Shown here: positions 1 to 12,060 of the stretch, in pieces
Layout of the letters: every line of letters starts with the position of its first letter
Position numbering within the stretch: the first letter of the stretch is position 1
Assembly: GCA_936432065.2 (NCBI GenBank)
Contig: OW386289.2
Location: 18,124,277 to 18,188,276, forward strand
Direction of reading: 5' to 3'
Source of the DNA: Rutpela maculata
Taxonomy: Eukaryota > Arthropoda > Insecta > Coleoptera > Cerambycidae
Length of the DNA stretch: 64,000 nt
The notes under the pieces: generated by a model
Database searches by the model: none
Seen by the model: the letters and a program-made list of their open reading frames with translations, nothing else
What the model was told of the DNA's origin: nothing
Position numbers and translations under genes: made by a program

Positions 1-2918
1 CCCCTCGAGCTGTATCGAAAAGGCTAAGCGGCGTGTACAAAAGATCAACGGCAAAATACAGTTGGCTAGACGACACGTCTCTCGAATCCAGTGTGGTGAA
101 ATACGTAACAACTGTCAGGGCATTTACGCCCAAAGTTCGGCGAACATCAGCCGGACTGAGACGCCAGCACCACACTCTAAATCTGAAAGTGATGCTCACT
201 ATTAAGCAGCACTATTTAGAGAGCTTATGGCTATTCAGAAGAAGCTAAATAGGTGGGTACGAAGTAAGGAGCAAAACACATTGTTCCGTACGAATCCTTC
301 CCGCCTATTTCAGGAACCACAGCGTGTTGTCGACAATCCGCCGACTGTAGCTGATGTCGAAAGCTTCTGGAAAGGAATCTACAAAACGACACGTCCATTC
401 AGGAGCGACACTCCAGCAATAGCACACTTCGAGGCTCTGTGCCACAGAACCTTTGAAGAGCCAGAAGAAGTGTGCCCGACAATCAGTTCGGAGGAGGTCC
501 AACAAGCTCTTGTTGGCACCAAGAACTTCGCTGCTTTGGGGCCAGACGGCATAAATAACTGGTGGTGGAAAAAATTTCCTTCCACCCACCGTCGTCTGGC
601 TCGAGTTTTCAACAAATGGTTGAACGAGGGGCAACAGATTTCGCACTGATTTGTCGAGGGACGTACTGTGCTCACCCTAAAAAGGGTGATTTGTCTGATC
701 CAAGGAATTATAGACCAATCACCTTCTGAACTCCTGCTACAAGCTATTTACACGTATCTTGTAAGCTCGGGCACTACGGCAGGTTGATCCGGTCTTCCAG
801 CTGATATACGAGCAGCGTAGCTCCAAGAAGGGCATGGCAGGTTGTAAGGACAGCCTGCTGGTAGAACGCTGTATTACACAGGATTCTGTGCAATACAAGC
901 GGAATCTATCAATGGCCTGGATTGACTATCGTAAGGCATTTGCTCAAATGTCTTACGGTAGCAGAGTCACTAGTGAGATGCACTGAACAACTGGTGACAC
1001 TCTGGAAGACCCGCTTCACCATAACATCAGGCGCACAGCGGGTTACGACCTCTTCTCCTCTTCTTCTGCTCCTCTTCTTCTGCATCTCACTGCTGCCGTT
1101 GTCTGTTGAGCACCGCCAAACTTGCGAGTACCTCTGTGGCCCACCCAGCAAAAGGAGGCATATGGTCACTCATCCATTCTACATGGATGACCTAAAATTG
1201 TATGCCTCCGGAGAGCGAGAACTTCAAAACGCTCTGAGGGTGGTCGCGGAGTACACGCGGGCCATTGGTATGGAGTTCGGATTGGACAAGTGCGCGGTCG
1301 TCCACCTCAAGAGAGGGCGATGCGGGGAATTTTCTGAGGACGCGCAGCTCGCAGACGGAAGCACCCTAAGGCATCTGCATGCCAGAGAGACCTACACATA
1401 CCTGGGTGTGCAACAACACCACATCCAGGATGTAGAACAAATCAAGGAGTCTCTCCGCGGCAAGTACAGACGCCTACTTCGAAAGATTTGGTCTTCGGAA
1501 CTTTCGGGGAAGAATAAGGCGTCTGCCACTAACATGCTTGCCATTCCTATTCTGCTGTATTTCTTTGGGGTAGTAAAATGGACTGTAGATGAGTTGCGCC
1601 AACTAGACAGAGATACCCCCAAGATGATGAACTCCATAGGACTATTCATCCTAGATCGTCCATTCCTCGTGTTTACCTCCCACGTCATCGGGGGGGGAGG
1701 ACTCTTGGGTCTGGAGTGTATGCATGGCAGATTAGTACTAAGTATGGCATGTAACATCCTTAGGAGCTCGGATCCGCTCCTGCTATTAGTGAGAGATCAT
1801 GAAATAGTGGGGGTGGGCGCAGGATTGTTCAAGGCAGCAAAGAGAGCCGTAGATGAACTTGGTCTCGTATTCGACGTCAGACGATGTGGCCGGCGCGGTG
1901 CTGATCCAGAATCAGTCACCGAGCTTCAGCCAAATCGTCTGAAATCCCAAATAAGAGCTGCTGAACAGGAGAATCTGCTCAGGCAGCATGTCGATAAACC
2001 CATGCACGATGTGTACTATAAGAATATAGAAACACTGGGTTTATCGACTAGGCTGACATGCGCCTTTTTAAGGTCAGCTGGGCTTAAGTCGGAGATCGAG
2101 GGATTCATTGTGGCCTATCAGGATGGTGTAATAAACACATTGGTCTACCGAAGCCACGTAATGGGTGTAGAGGTTCCTGATATCAACTGCAGGACCTGCC
2201 GTCAGGCGCCGGAATCGCTGATGCATTTGCTTTCAGCATGCCCGATATACGCGATTTCGGCCTACATCCACCGCCATAACTCGGCTTTACGAGTGCTATA
2301 CTACCATCTACGGCACTCGTACGGGGTAGATCAAACACCAGTGCTGCCTTACATTCCCGGAGATACTGAGTCCGTTGTCGAGAACGAGAGGTGCCAAATT
2401 TATTGGAACTACTCGTTCCCGACTGTCAGGCTAATTCAAGCCAACAAGCCTGACAGAGTCCTCCTCGACCATCAAAACAAAGTGATGTTTGTAATTGAAT
2501 TCTCAGCACCTGCTGAGACAAACATCGCTTTGAAGGAGGGGGAAAAACGGACCAAATATCGTGATCTCCGGTATGAGCTCCAAGTGCTGTACCCAGACTA
2601 CTTGATCAAGATGGTCGTCCTAATAATCGGCGTACTCGGGGGGATGAAGCCTTCGCTCTCTCAGAATTAAAGATCATACCGGCCTGTCAGAATTCGGTAT
2701 AATGGTTGGCAGGCCAGATGCAGAAGGCGGTTATCTTGGGGTCCCTTCGTCTGCTTAGGGCACATGATTCAGGTGTTTACAGTCACTAACTCCACAGGTC
2801 GTGGAGAGTGGCTGTAATGAATTAGCAGGCGCGGCTACCGTGTGATGTCGGAGGCCACGGAAGCCCTGTTCGGCAGCGGGAAACCGAAAAAAAAAATAAA
2901 AAAAAAAATGAAAATAAT
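1..2918 (+). mobile_element. R2/R4-type (RLE) non-LTR retrotransposon copy 1, degenerate
   Basis: The copy enters from the left edge and its first bases match about 6918 of copy 3. Coding runs through shifted frames: 33-248, 227-649 (with GPDGINNWWWKKFPSTHRRL, an RT N-terminal motif), then 922-2670 after a badly frameshifted stretch. It ends with an untranslated 3' part and an A-rich tail near 2888-2918. Elements of this group copy themselves by target-primed reverse transcription with a restriction-like endonuclease (RLE). The next copy follows directly in the same orientation. Placement near R2/R4/Dong is from the RT, CCHC and RLE motifs and is not tested phylogenetically. Confidence 0.88.
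922..2670 (+). pseudogene. RT C-terminal part, CCHC finger and RLE of retrotransposon copy 1
   Basis: This 582-codon open stretch has the RT catalytic box YMDD at residues 87-90, a C-x2-C-x8-H-x4-C finger at 423-440 (CRTC...H...C) and an RLE-like core: KPD at 509-511 with E at 526 in VIEFSAP, then K and KY residues downstream. The order RT, CCHC finger, RLE is diagnostic for site-specific non-LTR clades such as R2 and R4. Upstream of YMDD a CTT-rich simple repeat (about 1050-1085) replaces the G-x-x-x-GDS box that is still visible in copy 2, so the enzyme is dead. The apparent start at 922 is only where the frame reopens. Confidence 0.82.
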
Positions 2919-5900
2919 GGGCTTCTTGGGCTAACCACCCACAAGCCCTGACTTCTGGTTCCCGCAGATACAAGACAGGGCCCCCACAATCGCCCCTACA
3001 ATTGACCATGGGGGTCAAGGGCAAGGTGGTTGAGCCCAACCGGATAAGGCGCCCATTGACGACAACGCCATGGACTAGGACGCTTTGAGTGGACAGATGA
3101 ACTGAGGGACGACCTTCTGTATTGCTATGAAAGCAGTGAGCCCGCACGAAGAGGATGCATGGTGCTGATGCACGCTCTGTATCTCATCTTCGTAGAAGGG
3201 GCTACGTGAGGGCTGCTTCTGGACCGATGAATGAGGTGGCCGAAATACCACCGCATTCACCGGTTGACGAAGTGGTTCTCCTTGTTCCACCAGTACCAGA
3301 GGGCCTCAATACCAGACGGGGGTTACACCACTCAAAAGCCCCTAGGCCACAAGACCTGGTCAGAGTGGATGAAGAACTTCGTGAAGCGCTACCAGAACGG
3401 GCTGACATCTGGCACATAAACTGTGCCACGTATGCCGCTGCTCAACCCCTTTCTCGGGTGGAGAGGCGTAACACCGCCCCTCCCTCCCCCTTCCACAGGA
3501 GAGAGCGGAGCGGGGCGTACAAAAGATGGAAGCCAAGATCCGGTCGGTGAGGCAATACGCATCCCGCATCCAATGTGTGATGGACTATATGGCGACCAAT
3601 AGGCCGTTCACGCCTAAAGTGCGCCGAATAGTCGCCAGCTTAAGACGCGTCCATCACACATTCAATGAGGCAGTGCTGCGAACCACCAAACAGCACTGTC
3701 TGTAAAAAGTCACTAGTGAGGCGGGCGGAAAATAAACTATTCCACCAAAAGCCCTTGCGTCTTTTCGAACCGCCTCCGTGTGTTGCAGAGAACCCGCCGA
3801 CTGTAGATCAGGTGGAAAACTTCTGGAGAACGCTTTACGAGGAGAAGCTTCCACTCAATCGAGATTCTCCGGCCCTTGCACACCTTGAAACATATTGTCG
3901 AAGGTTTCAGCAACCGCAGGAAGTGTGTCAACCAATAACCCCAGAAGAGCTGTCGAGGGCTCTAAGAACTTTGCTGTTCCAGGTCCCGATGGGATAAATA
4001 ACTTTTGGTGGAAAAAGTTATCGAGTACCCACCACCATTTGGCCAGAATTTTTAATGCCTGGCTAAATGGGGAGCAGCAAGTTCCTTCTTGTGTGGTTGA
4101 AGTGCGGACAGTGCTGATCCCCAAGAACGGAGATTTGTCTAATTCAAAGAACAGGTTTACGAACCGGTATATGAGCAACGAGGGTCGAAGGCTGCAAGGA
4201 GAACCTGCTGATTGACAGATGTGTCACGCAGGACTCCGTGCAGTATAAGCGGAACCTCTTCAAGGCTTGGATCGACTACCGCAAGGCATTTGACATGACA
4301 TTGCACGAGCTTATTGTACACTTGTTCCGATGTATTGCGGTGTCCGGTTCCGTAGTGAGATGCATCGAAAAACTGATGCCGCTCTGGAGGACTCGCTTTA
4401 CCATTAATCGGGTAATGATAGAGTCCAGACGGAGTCGGTAACTTTCAGAAGGGGAGTATTCAAGGGAGATTCCCTTATCCCCCGTTTTGCATCTCACTAC
4501 TGCCATTATCCGTCTCGCTCCGGAAAATCCGTGGATACAACTGCGGTACCCCCAGCTATAGGAGGCATAAGGTCTCCCATTTGTTCTACTTTATGCCTCC
4601 GAAGAGAGGGACTTACACCAGTTCCTTAGAGTGGTACAGGAGTATACGCAGGTTGTCGGTATGGAGTTCGGGTTGGGCATGTGCACTGGTCCATCTCAAG
4701 AGAGGATGATGCGGGGACTACGGAGAGGATGCGCAGCTCATAGACGGAAGCATCTTACATCATCTAGATGCCGGAGATACACTTACTTGGGTGTAGAGCC
4801 ACGCTCCACCCAAGAAGTGAATGTAGTAAAAAAAAGCTCTCTGCGGTAAGTATCAGCACCGACTCCGACAGATCTGGTCTTCAGAACTGTCCGGGAAGAA
4901 CAAGGTGTCTGCTACCAACATGCTTGCCGTTCCGATCCTTCTCTACTCCTTTGGAGTAGTGCAATGGAGTCGAGAGGAGTTGCTTCAACTCGATGTAGGA
5001 ACCCGCAAGAAGATGCATCTCAATAGGAGCTTGCATCCTAAATCATCCGTTCTACAGCTATACTTCCCGCGACATCGGGGAGGCCGTGGACTCTTGAGTT
5101 TGGAGCGTCTCCATAACACTATGATTCTGGATGGAGTCATCAGGAGTTCGGATCCTCTCCTCTGCATGATCCGGGACCATGAAAATGCAGGGTTTGCCTT
5201 TTTGTTTAAGGCAGCACAGAGATCAGCCGATGATCTTGGTCTCTCCTTTGACGTAGAGTAAGTCCCGGCTCTGTCACCGAGTTGGAACCTGCTTGACGAA
5301 AAGCCCAAACTAAAGCTGCAGAACACAACAACTTTCTGCAGCTTCACACGGATAAGCTAATGCATGGAGTTTTCTATAAAAATATAGAAAACCTAGGTTT
5401 ATTAGAAAGGCTGACTTTTGCCTTCTTAAGGTCAGCCGGGCTGAAGTCTGAGACCGAGGGATTCATAATGGTGTATTCAACACTCTCGTTTATCGAAGTC
5501 GTGTCATGCTATAGGGCCTGCCGCAGGGCGCCAGAGACTTTGATGCACTTGTTGTCGGCTTGTCCGACATATGCAGTCTCGGCCTATATTCAGAGGCACG
5601 ACGGAGCATTACGAATGCTTTATTATCACTTAAGGCACTCGTATGGGATAGACGAGACACCAGTGCTGCCTTATGCCCGGGGGATATTGAGTCCGTTGTG
5701 GAAAATGAGAAGTGTCTAATTTATCGAAACTACTCATTTCCCACCGTCAGGCCAATACAAGCCAACAAGCCTGACGTAGTCCATCACCACTCAAGGGAAT
5801 GTTTGTCGTGGATTTCTCAGCCCCCGCGGAGAACAACATTGTCTTGAAGGAGGAGGAAAAACGGACAAAATATCGAGAGTTGCTCTTCGAACTCCGCAGA

Positions 5901-6230
5901 CTCTATCCAGACCATGCTGTTAAGATAGTGGTACTGATTATAGGAGCCCTCGGTGGAACGAGACACACACTGCTTTCATAACTCATCATACCAGCATTCC
6001 GAAATTCGGCAGAGGCCTTAGCCGGCAGAATGCAGAAGGACGTCATCCTCGATTCATTACGTCTCTTCAGGGCGCACGATTCTCGGACCCGGTAGTCACT
6101 CACCACATAGGCGTGGGGAGTGGCTGCCGGTACTACCAGCTCCCCTCTGTGAGTGTCGGAGCCACAGAGTTTAAAGGGTGACTGGCTTTTATTGAAAATA
6201 AAAATAAAAATAATAATAATAAAAAATTAG
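2919..6230 (+). mobile_element. R2/R4-type (RLE) non-LTR retrotransposon copy 2, degenerate
   Basis: This is a full-span but heavily frameshifted copy of a sister subfamily of copies 1 and 3. Its 5' part (about 3088-3160) encodes a Myb-like segment related to RFKWTRELRDDLL of copy 3. GPDGINN is near 3985, and a VFKGDSL-type RT box near 4457-4480. The catalytic YMDD codons are missing: the sequence jumps from the preceding FYF codons to LCLR near 4580-4600. The C-x2-C...H...C finger and RLE region remain in fragments between 5360 and 5981. The tail is a run of AAATA and AATAAT units at 6195-6230. Several stops and frameshifts make it non-functional. Confidence 0.85.
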
Positions 6231-9020
6231 GGTACGGAAAACGGATCGGCAGCCTCCACGCGGTGTACCTGAACAAGCAGAGGAAACTCTGCCTGACAGA
6301 TGTCGGACGTGGATCTCAGGGCTAACCACTCTGAGATCCACATCTCTGGTTCTAGCAAACAGAGAAAGGGCCTCTCACTCTCGACTCCAACCGGGCGGGG
6401 GTCAAAGACAAGTTGGAGGGGCTATACTGGACGGTCTCAATGATGACAACACACGCTACGATTATGGACGATTTAAGTGGACGAGGGAACTTCGAGATGA
6501 CTTGCTGACTTGCTATGAGAGCAGTGAACCTGCGCGCAGAGGGTACATGGCGCGATTGCACGAAATCTGGTGCGATACTCATCCAAAGCATCGCGCCTTC
6601 TCTAAGCAACAGCTCAGAGATCAAGTATTCTACCTGCGTAGGATGGGTTATGTAAGGGCACCTCGACAGCAGGAAGAAGCGTCAGCCGCACTTCGACCGC
6701 TGCAAAGAGCTGACGGGGAACATCCTCGAAGGTACGCCGAAGTCGACTTAAGGACGAGGGTTAGCATTAACAGCAGGGCTAACCAAAAGGCACAAGACCT
6801 GGCATGGATGGACGCTGTTATCGATGAGGAATTACCAGAAGAAGCCGACATTTGACAAATCAACTGTGCCATGTACAACGCTGCTAGCCAACTCGTGCCC
6901 CGAGACAGAATACCAAATCCTCGAGCGGTATCGAGAAGGCTAAGTGGTGTGTACAAAAGATCGAAGGCCAGACAACACACTTTTCGAATCCAGTGTGTGG
7001 TGGAATACGTAACCACTGGCAAGGCATTTACGCCTAAAGTTCAGCGAACAGTAGCTGGACTCAGACACCAACACCACACTCTAAATCTGACAGTGATGCT
7101 CTCTATTAAGCAGCACTGTTTACATAGGATTCGAATGCTTATGGCTATTAAGAAGAAACCAAATAGACGGGTACGAAGTATGGAGCAAAACACATTGTTC
7201 CGTACGAATCCTTCCCGCCTATTTTAAGAGCCACAGCGTATTGTCGACAATCCGCCGACTGCAGCCGATGTCGAAAGCTTCTGGTAAGGAACCTACGAAA
7301 CGACACGTCCATTCAAGAGCGACACTCCAGCAGTAACACACTTCGAGGCTCTTTGCCACAGAACCTTTGAAGAACCGGAAGAAGTGTGCCCGGCAATCAG
7401 TCTGTAGGAAGTCCAACAAGCTCTTGTTGACACCAAGAACTTCGCTGCTCCGGGGCCAGACGGCATAAATAACTGGTGGTGGAAAAAATTTCCTTCCACT
7501 CACCGTCGTCTGGCCCGAGTTTTCAACAAGTGGTTGAACGAGGAGCAGCAGATTCCAGACTGGTTTGTTGAGGGACGTAGCTCATCCCTAAAAAGGAATT
7601 ATAGACCAATCACCTGTCTAAACTCCTGCTACAAGCTATTTACACGTATCTCGTATGCTCGGACAGTACGGCAGGTTGATCCGGTCTTCCAGCAGATATA
7701 CGAGCAGCGTGGCATCAAGAAGTGCATGACAGGTTGTAAGGACAGCCTGCTAGTAGGCCGCTGTATTATACAGGATTCTGTGCAATAAAAGCGGAATCTA
7801 TCGATGACCTCAATTGACTATCGTAAGGCATTTGACACATTACATGAACTTTTGTTACATTTGCTCAAATGTCTTGCGGTAGCAGAGCCACTAGTGAGAT
7901 GCATTGAACAACTGCTGCCACTTTGCAAAAACCTCAAAAGAGGGCGACGCGGGGAATTTTCTGAGGACGCGCAGCTCGCAGACGGAAGCATCCTAAGGCA
8001 TCTGGATGCCGGGGAGACCTACACATACCTGGGTGTGCAGCAACATCACATCCAGGATGTGCAACAGATAAAGGAATCTCTCCGCGGCAAGTACAGACAC
8101 CTACTTCGAAAGATTTGGTCTTCTGAACTTTCGGGGAAAAACAGCCCAAATAAAAGCTGCCGAGCAGGAAAGTCTGTTTAGGCAGCATGCCGATAAACCC
8201 ATGCGTGGTGTATTCTATAAGAAATTAAAAATACTGGGTTTATCGACTAGGCTGACATTTGCCTTCCTAAAGTCAGTTGGACTTAAGACGGAGACCGAGG
8301 GATTCATTGTGGCCTGCCAAGATGGTGTAATTAATACACTGGTCTACCGAAGCCACGTAATGGGTGTAGAGGTCCCTGATATCAACTACAGGAGCTGCCG
8401 TCAGGCGCCGGAATTGTTGATGCATTTGCTTTTCCGCATGTCCGGTATACGCGATTTCGGCCTACATCTATCGCCATAATGCGGCATTACGAGTGCTGTA
8501 CTACCATCTGCGGCACTCGTACGGGGTACACGAAACACCAGTGCTGCCTTACAGATATCGAGTCCGTTGTCGAGAACGAGAGGTGCCGAATTTATTGGAA
8601 CTACTCGTTCCCGACCGTCAGGCTAATTCAAGTCAACGAGCCTGACATAATCTTCCCCGAGAATCAGAACAAGGTGATGTTTGTTATTGAACTCTCAGCA
8701 CCCGCTGAGACAAATATCGCTTTGAAAGAAGAGGAAAAACGGGCCAACGGACGCACTCCAAGTGCTGTACCCAGGTTACTCGGTCAAAATAGTCATCCTA
8801 ATAATCGGCGTACTCGGAGGTATGAAGCCTACGCTGCTCTGGGAATTGAAGAACATACCGGCCTATCAAAATTCTGCCGAATGATTGGCAGGCCAGATGC
8901 AGAAGGCGGTTATCTTGGGGCCCCTTCGTCTACTTAGGGCATACGATTCAGGTATTTGCAGTCACTGAACATAACTCCACAGGTCGTGGAGTTTAGCTGT
9001 ACAGAATTTAAATAATAATA
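6231..9020 (+). mobile_element. R2/R4-type (RLE) non-LTR retrotransposon copy 3, internally deleted
   Basis: This copy is closely related to copy 1 and has the best preserved 5' end. A Myb-like segment starts near 6468 (RFKWTRELRDDLLTCYESSE) and continues at 6502-6855. GPDGINNWWWKK is near 7456. A deletion at about 7930 removes everything between the DYRKAFD-containing part of RT and the segment after YMDD. A second deletion at about 8143 removes some 430 bp. The C-x2-C...H...C finger is near 8397-8450 and the RLE region near 8640-8760. It ends in an AATAATAATA tail at 9008-9021. Because it lacks the catalytic core it could only have moved in trans. Confidence 0.85.
6502..6855 (+). pseudogene. 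N-terminal (Myb-like) part of retrotransposon copy 3 protein
   Basis: This open segment encodes the N-terminal DNA-binding part of the retrotransposon protein. The reading frame continues upstream to about 6468, where W and L spacing and the block RGYMARLHEIW...FSKQQLRDQVFYLRR resemble the Myb/SANT fold found at the N-terminus of R2-type proteins. A TGA at 6853-6855 interrupts the frame inside EADI-QINCAMYNAA; the sense frame resumes after it. In this family such domains are thought to guide target recognition. Equivalent pieces are at about 3088-3420 in copy 2. Confidence 0.65.
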
Positions 9021-9205
9021 AGTTTGGAGATTCTCCATAACAGGGAAGTTCTGGATGGAGCCTATAACCTTATTAGGAGTTCGGATGCACTCCTCTGCAT
9101 GGTCCGGGACCATGAACATCCAGAGGTATTATCGTTTTTGTTTAAGGCAGAACGAAGAGCAGCTGCTAAACTTGATCTCTCCTTCGATGTCGAGCGGGAA
9201 ATCGT
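9021..9205 (+). pseudogene. Fourth fragment of the RLE retrotransposon family
   Basis: About 185 bp directly after the AATAAT tail of copy 3 encode LEILHNREVLDGAYNLIRSS and LCMVRDHEHPEVLSFLFKAE, matching 1704-1875 of copy 1 and 5098-5260 of copy 2. It comes from the segment that is deleted in copy 3, but its wording is nearer copy 2, so it is an independent, truncated copy in the same orientation. Sequence after about 9205 is AT-rich and not recognisable up to 9427. Confidence 0.75.
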
Positions 9206-9429
9206 AATAAAAATAAATAAAAAAGGAATGCTAATTTTTTATCCAATAATGTAACTACTAATCATTAATGTTCAAGACGGCAATTTCGAGTTAGTTTACT
9301 ATTAGTATTTTATCTATTATGTACGACGACTAAAAACTATCTATCTTTACATTCTATGTTCTTTCTCTTGCATAAAAATGAACTACAAAACAGTCAACTG
9401 AATTTATATGAGCAATTTTAATACTTATA

Positions 9430-10311
9430 CCGGGTGCCCCACGAAGTTTTGGCCAGTCGATATCTCGAAAACTATTTGAACTACAATTTTAAAATTTGGT
9501 GATTTTAAACAGTGGAATGCGGTGTCCATTTTTGGTATGAAAGGACTTTATTGCAACATCGCATTTCCGACCACGTGACATCAACTTCCAATTTTTAAAT
9601 GGAACACCCCCTATATTACTCCATTTTTGTAAAGGCCTTTCTAATACAAATTCAACGATACCATAATTGTCAGGTTTTTTTCGGCACTACAGTAAAGATA
9701 TTCCCTTAAACGAGAGAGAGACGATGTGATGGCAGCAGGATGATGCACCTCCTCACTATGCCCGGCAAGTTACGACATATCTTGATACTACTTTCCGTGA
9801 AAGATGGATTGGGGGAAATGGTACAATACATTGGCCGGCTCGTCCCCAGATATGACACCTTTGGATTTCTTCCTCTGGGGATATTTAAAAGGTTTGGTTT
9901 ATTTTACACAGCCTACAGATTTAAACGGTTTGCAGAACAAAATCAGAGCAGCGTGCCAAACTGTTACACCAGAAATGATTAGAGCAGCATGCACTAAATA
10001 TGATTTTTCTACTTATTTTGTGGTGTTTTTTAAAATTTTTTAAAAAAAATCCGTCCATTCATTTTACAGCTCATATGTCACCGTTTCACACAAAAACACT
10101 GACAAATATGGTATCGTTAAATTTGTATTAGAAAGGCCTTCACAAAAAATTTGAAGTTGATGTCACGTGATCGGAAATGCGATGTTGTAATAAAGTCCTA
10201 TTATACCAAAAATGGACACCGCATTCCACTGTTTAAAATCACCAAATTTCAAAATTGTAGTTCAAATAGTTGTCGAGACATCGACTGGCCAAAACTTCGT
10301 GGGCCACCCGG
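9430..10311 (+). mobile_element. Tc1/mariner-superfamily element with long terminal inverted repeats
   Basis: The left end CCGGGTGCCCCACGAAG at 9430 and the right end, reverse complement CCGGGTGGCCCACGAAG at 10311, are inverted repeats that continue with high similarity for 200-250 bp (9430-9680 and 10100-10311). The right arm lacks about 35 bp present in the left. TA dinucleotides at 9428-9429 and 10312-10313 fit the TA target duplication of this superfamily. The middle holds a transposase remnant. At 882 bp it is too short to be autonomous. Confidence 0.85.
9730..10032 (+). pseudogene. Tc1/mariner transposase C-terminal remnant
   Basis: The frame from 9730 reads WQQDDAPPHYARQ and ends in TIHWPAR; after a 1-bp loss near 9844 the next frame continues PDMTPLDFFLWGYLK and KIRAACQTVTPEM. 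These are the second and third acidic-residue regions of an ITm-family DDE transposase. The spacing between the QQD aspartate and the PD aspartate is about 36-37 residues, longer than the 34 typical of mariner. The N-terminal helix-turn-helix half is missing, so the gene is dead. Confidence 0.8.
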
Positions 10312-10915
10312 TATACTGCACCTAGAGTCACCTATTAGTGGGAAGATTAATTATATTAAAGATTCCGAATTAAATTTCTATTTAATTAATATTTTTGATA
10401 TACAGTATCAACTAATCTATATTTAACGTCTTTTTCAGATCCTACAAATCGACACATTGACTGGGGTAACAGCGAAACCCGAGGTAATAGGGAAAAATCA
10501 TACATAGCATTATTAGCTTTTTTAAAAGTGACAGTTTGTAGAGAATTAGTATATAATATGAAGAGTTGTTAGAAGTAAATTAAAACGCACCGTTAACGAT
10601 GTCAGTTATCAGTTTTTAATTTAACGCATAACTTTACAGCGACGAGAATTGGTTTAAAAGTTGCTATAGAGCAAGACGTATAGACATCTGCTTGCATTTT
10701 ACTAATGCGTAAAATTTGGCCTCGTATTCAATAAAGCAAAGTTAAGACATATCTGTTTAAAAATTACCCAAGAAAATACACCCTCTAAATAAGTACATTT
10801 TGACATCAGACACAGGAATTAAGAAATTGTAATTTTTCCAGTTCTTTAACTTTAACAGTGACATTTCGGAAAGATATTTTATAATGGATACATTAAGGAA
10901 AATATATTTTCTTAC
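10312..10915. other. Intron sequence, nothing recognised
   Basis: AT-rich sequence between the mariner-like element and the donor of the 10916-11734 myosin exon. It is inside the intron that follows that exon. I see no coding potential, repeat or RNA gene in it. Confidence 0.5.
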
Positions 10916-11734
10916 CATAAAACTTTCACTCTCTTTAATATCCAATGGAGAGTTTGGTGGAAAGAAATCAAAGACATCATCAACGAATTGTTGAGCTCTG
11001 CTAATTTCTTCTTCTTGTGCTTTTAATTTAGCCACATATTCCCGATTACATTCTATAAGACGTCTTTGCATCATTTTCTCAGCCTCAACTTCGGAATTTT
11101 TGTGCCCCTGACTCTTTAATTCTCTTTCATCAATACTTCTCTGTTTAATAATGGAATATATAAGTCCAAATTTACCCCCATTTCTTACCAGATAACCTCT
11201 GCACACTGCTTGTATGTGGGCAATGTTGCCACGAATTTTGTTATAAGAATATGTTAATTGTCTAGAATTGATAGAGGCTTGAAGTCGTTGGTATCCATTT
11301 CTCATAGTTAAGTATTTCGTACGGTAACCTCTTGCCCTAAAATGTTTTTGAATAACGATTGTGGCCTCTCGTAGTTTCAAGTAGCGTCTTCTATATATCC
11401 AACCTTTTATCACCCTTTGAATAACTTTAACATAATGTTCTAATATTTTACTTCTTAGTTCCTCTAAATATTCGTTATCTTGATGCTTTAGAAAAATTTT
11501 TGTATGGCCAAATTGATATATTTGTTTTTCTTTAAAAACTTCGGAACATATTTTTTCTGTAGAAGCTTTACAATCACCTTTACTAGAAGGCTGAACACTC
11601 TTTCCTAAGTATCTAAATCTGTCTACAAATTCTGTATATGTATATCTAATGGGATAACCTGCTTGACGTATTTTTGCCGTTTCCATCATTCCTGAATACC
11701 TCAACTGCTTAGTACATAGATTTCTATCGAATAT
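10916..11734 (-). CDS. Unconventional myosin class VII, converter, IQ neck and proximal tail exon
   Basis: This 273-codon exon joins in phase 0 after KKPQ and opens with IFDRNLCTKQLRYSGMMETA, the SH1/SH2 helix region, then AGYPIRYTYTEF of the converter. IQ-type light-chain sites are visible near residues 104-118, 127-140, 149-168 and 173-186. Class VII myosins usually have five; the fifth seems eroded here. A charged segment rich in E, K and R (about 200-245) resembles the single alpha-helix of class VII, and VDDVFDFFP near 251-259 matches the motif that precedes the first MyTH4 domain. The exon starts after TTACAG and ends ATG/gtaaga. The MyTH4-FERM-SH3 tail must lie left of the window. It diverges clearly from what I know of crinkled, so a second class VII paralogue is possible. 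Confidence 0.92.
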
Positions 11735-12060
11735 CTGTAACAATTTTTTTTGATATTTATGACTTTATGTAAGGACATTGCACTGTATTTTCATTTAATT
11801 TTCTCAAACTACTGAACACATATGTCCACTTTTAAAACATGAAAATCTGTTTTAAATAATTTAAAATCATTACAAATTTTTGTAGATTAAATAGTGAGAA
11901 CATTAGGAGGTAAATCTATTTATCTTTATGTTTAAAACATGTCTTAATGTAAACTTAACATGGAAGAAGCAGAAAAGACGCCTGAGAAATCAAATATATT
12001 AATTCCATTTCCAAAATAAATAAGAACATTTTCCAACTTTCTGTGATTATATCATCCATA

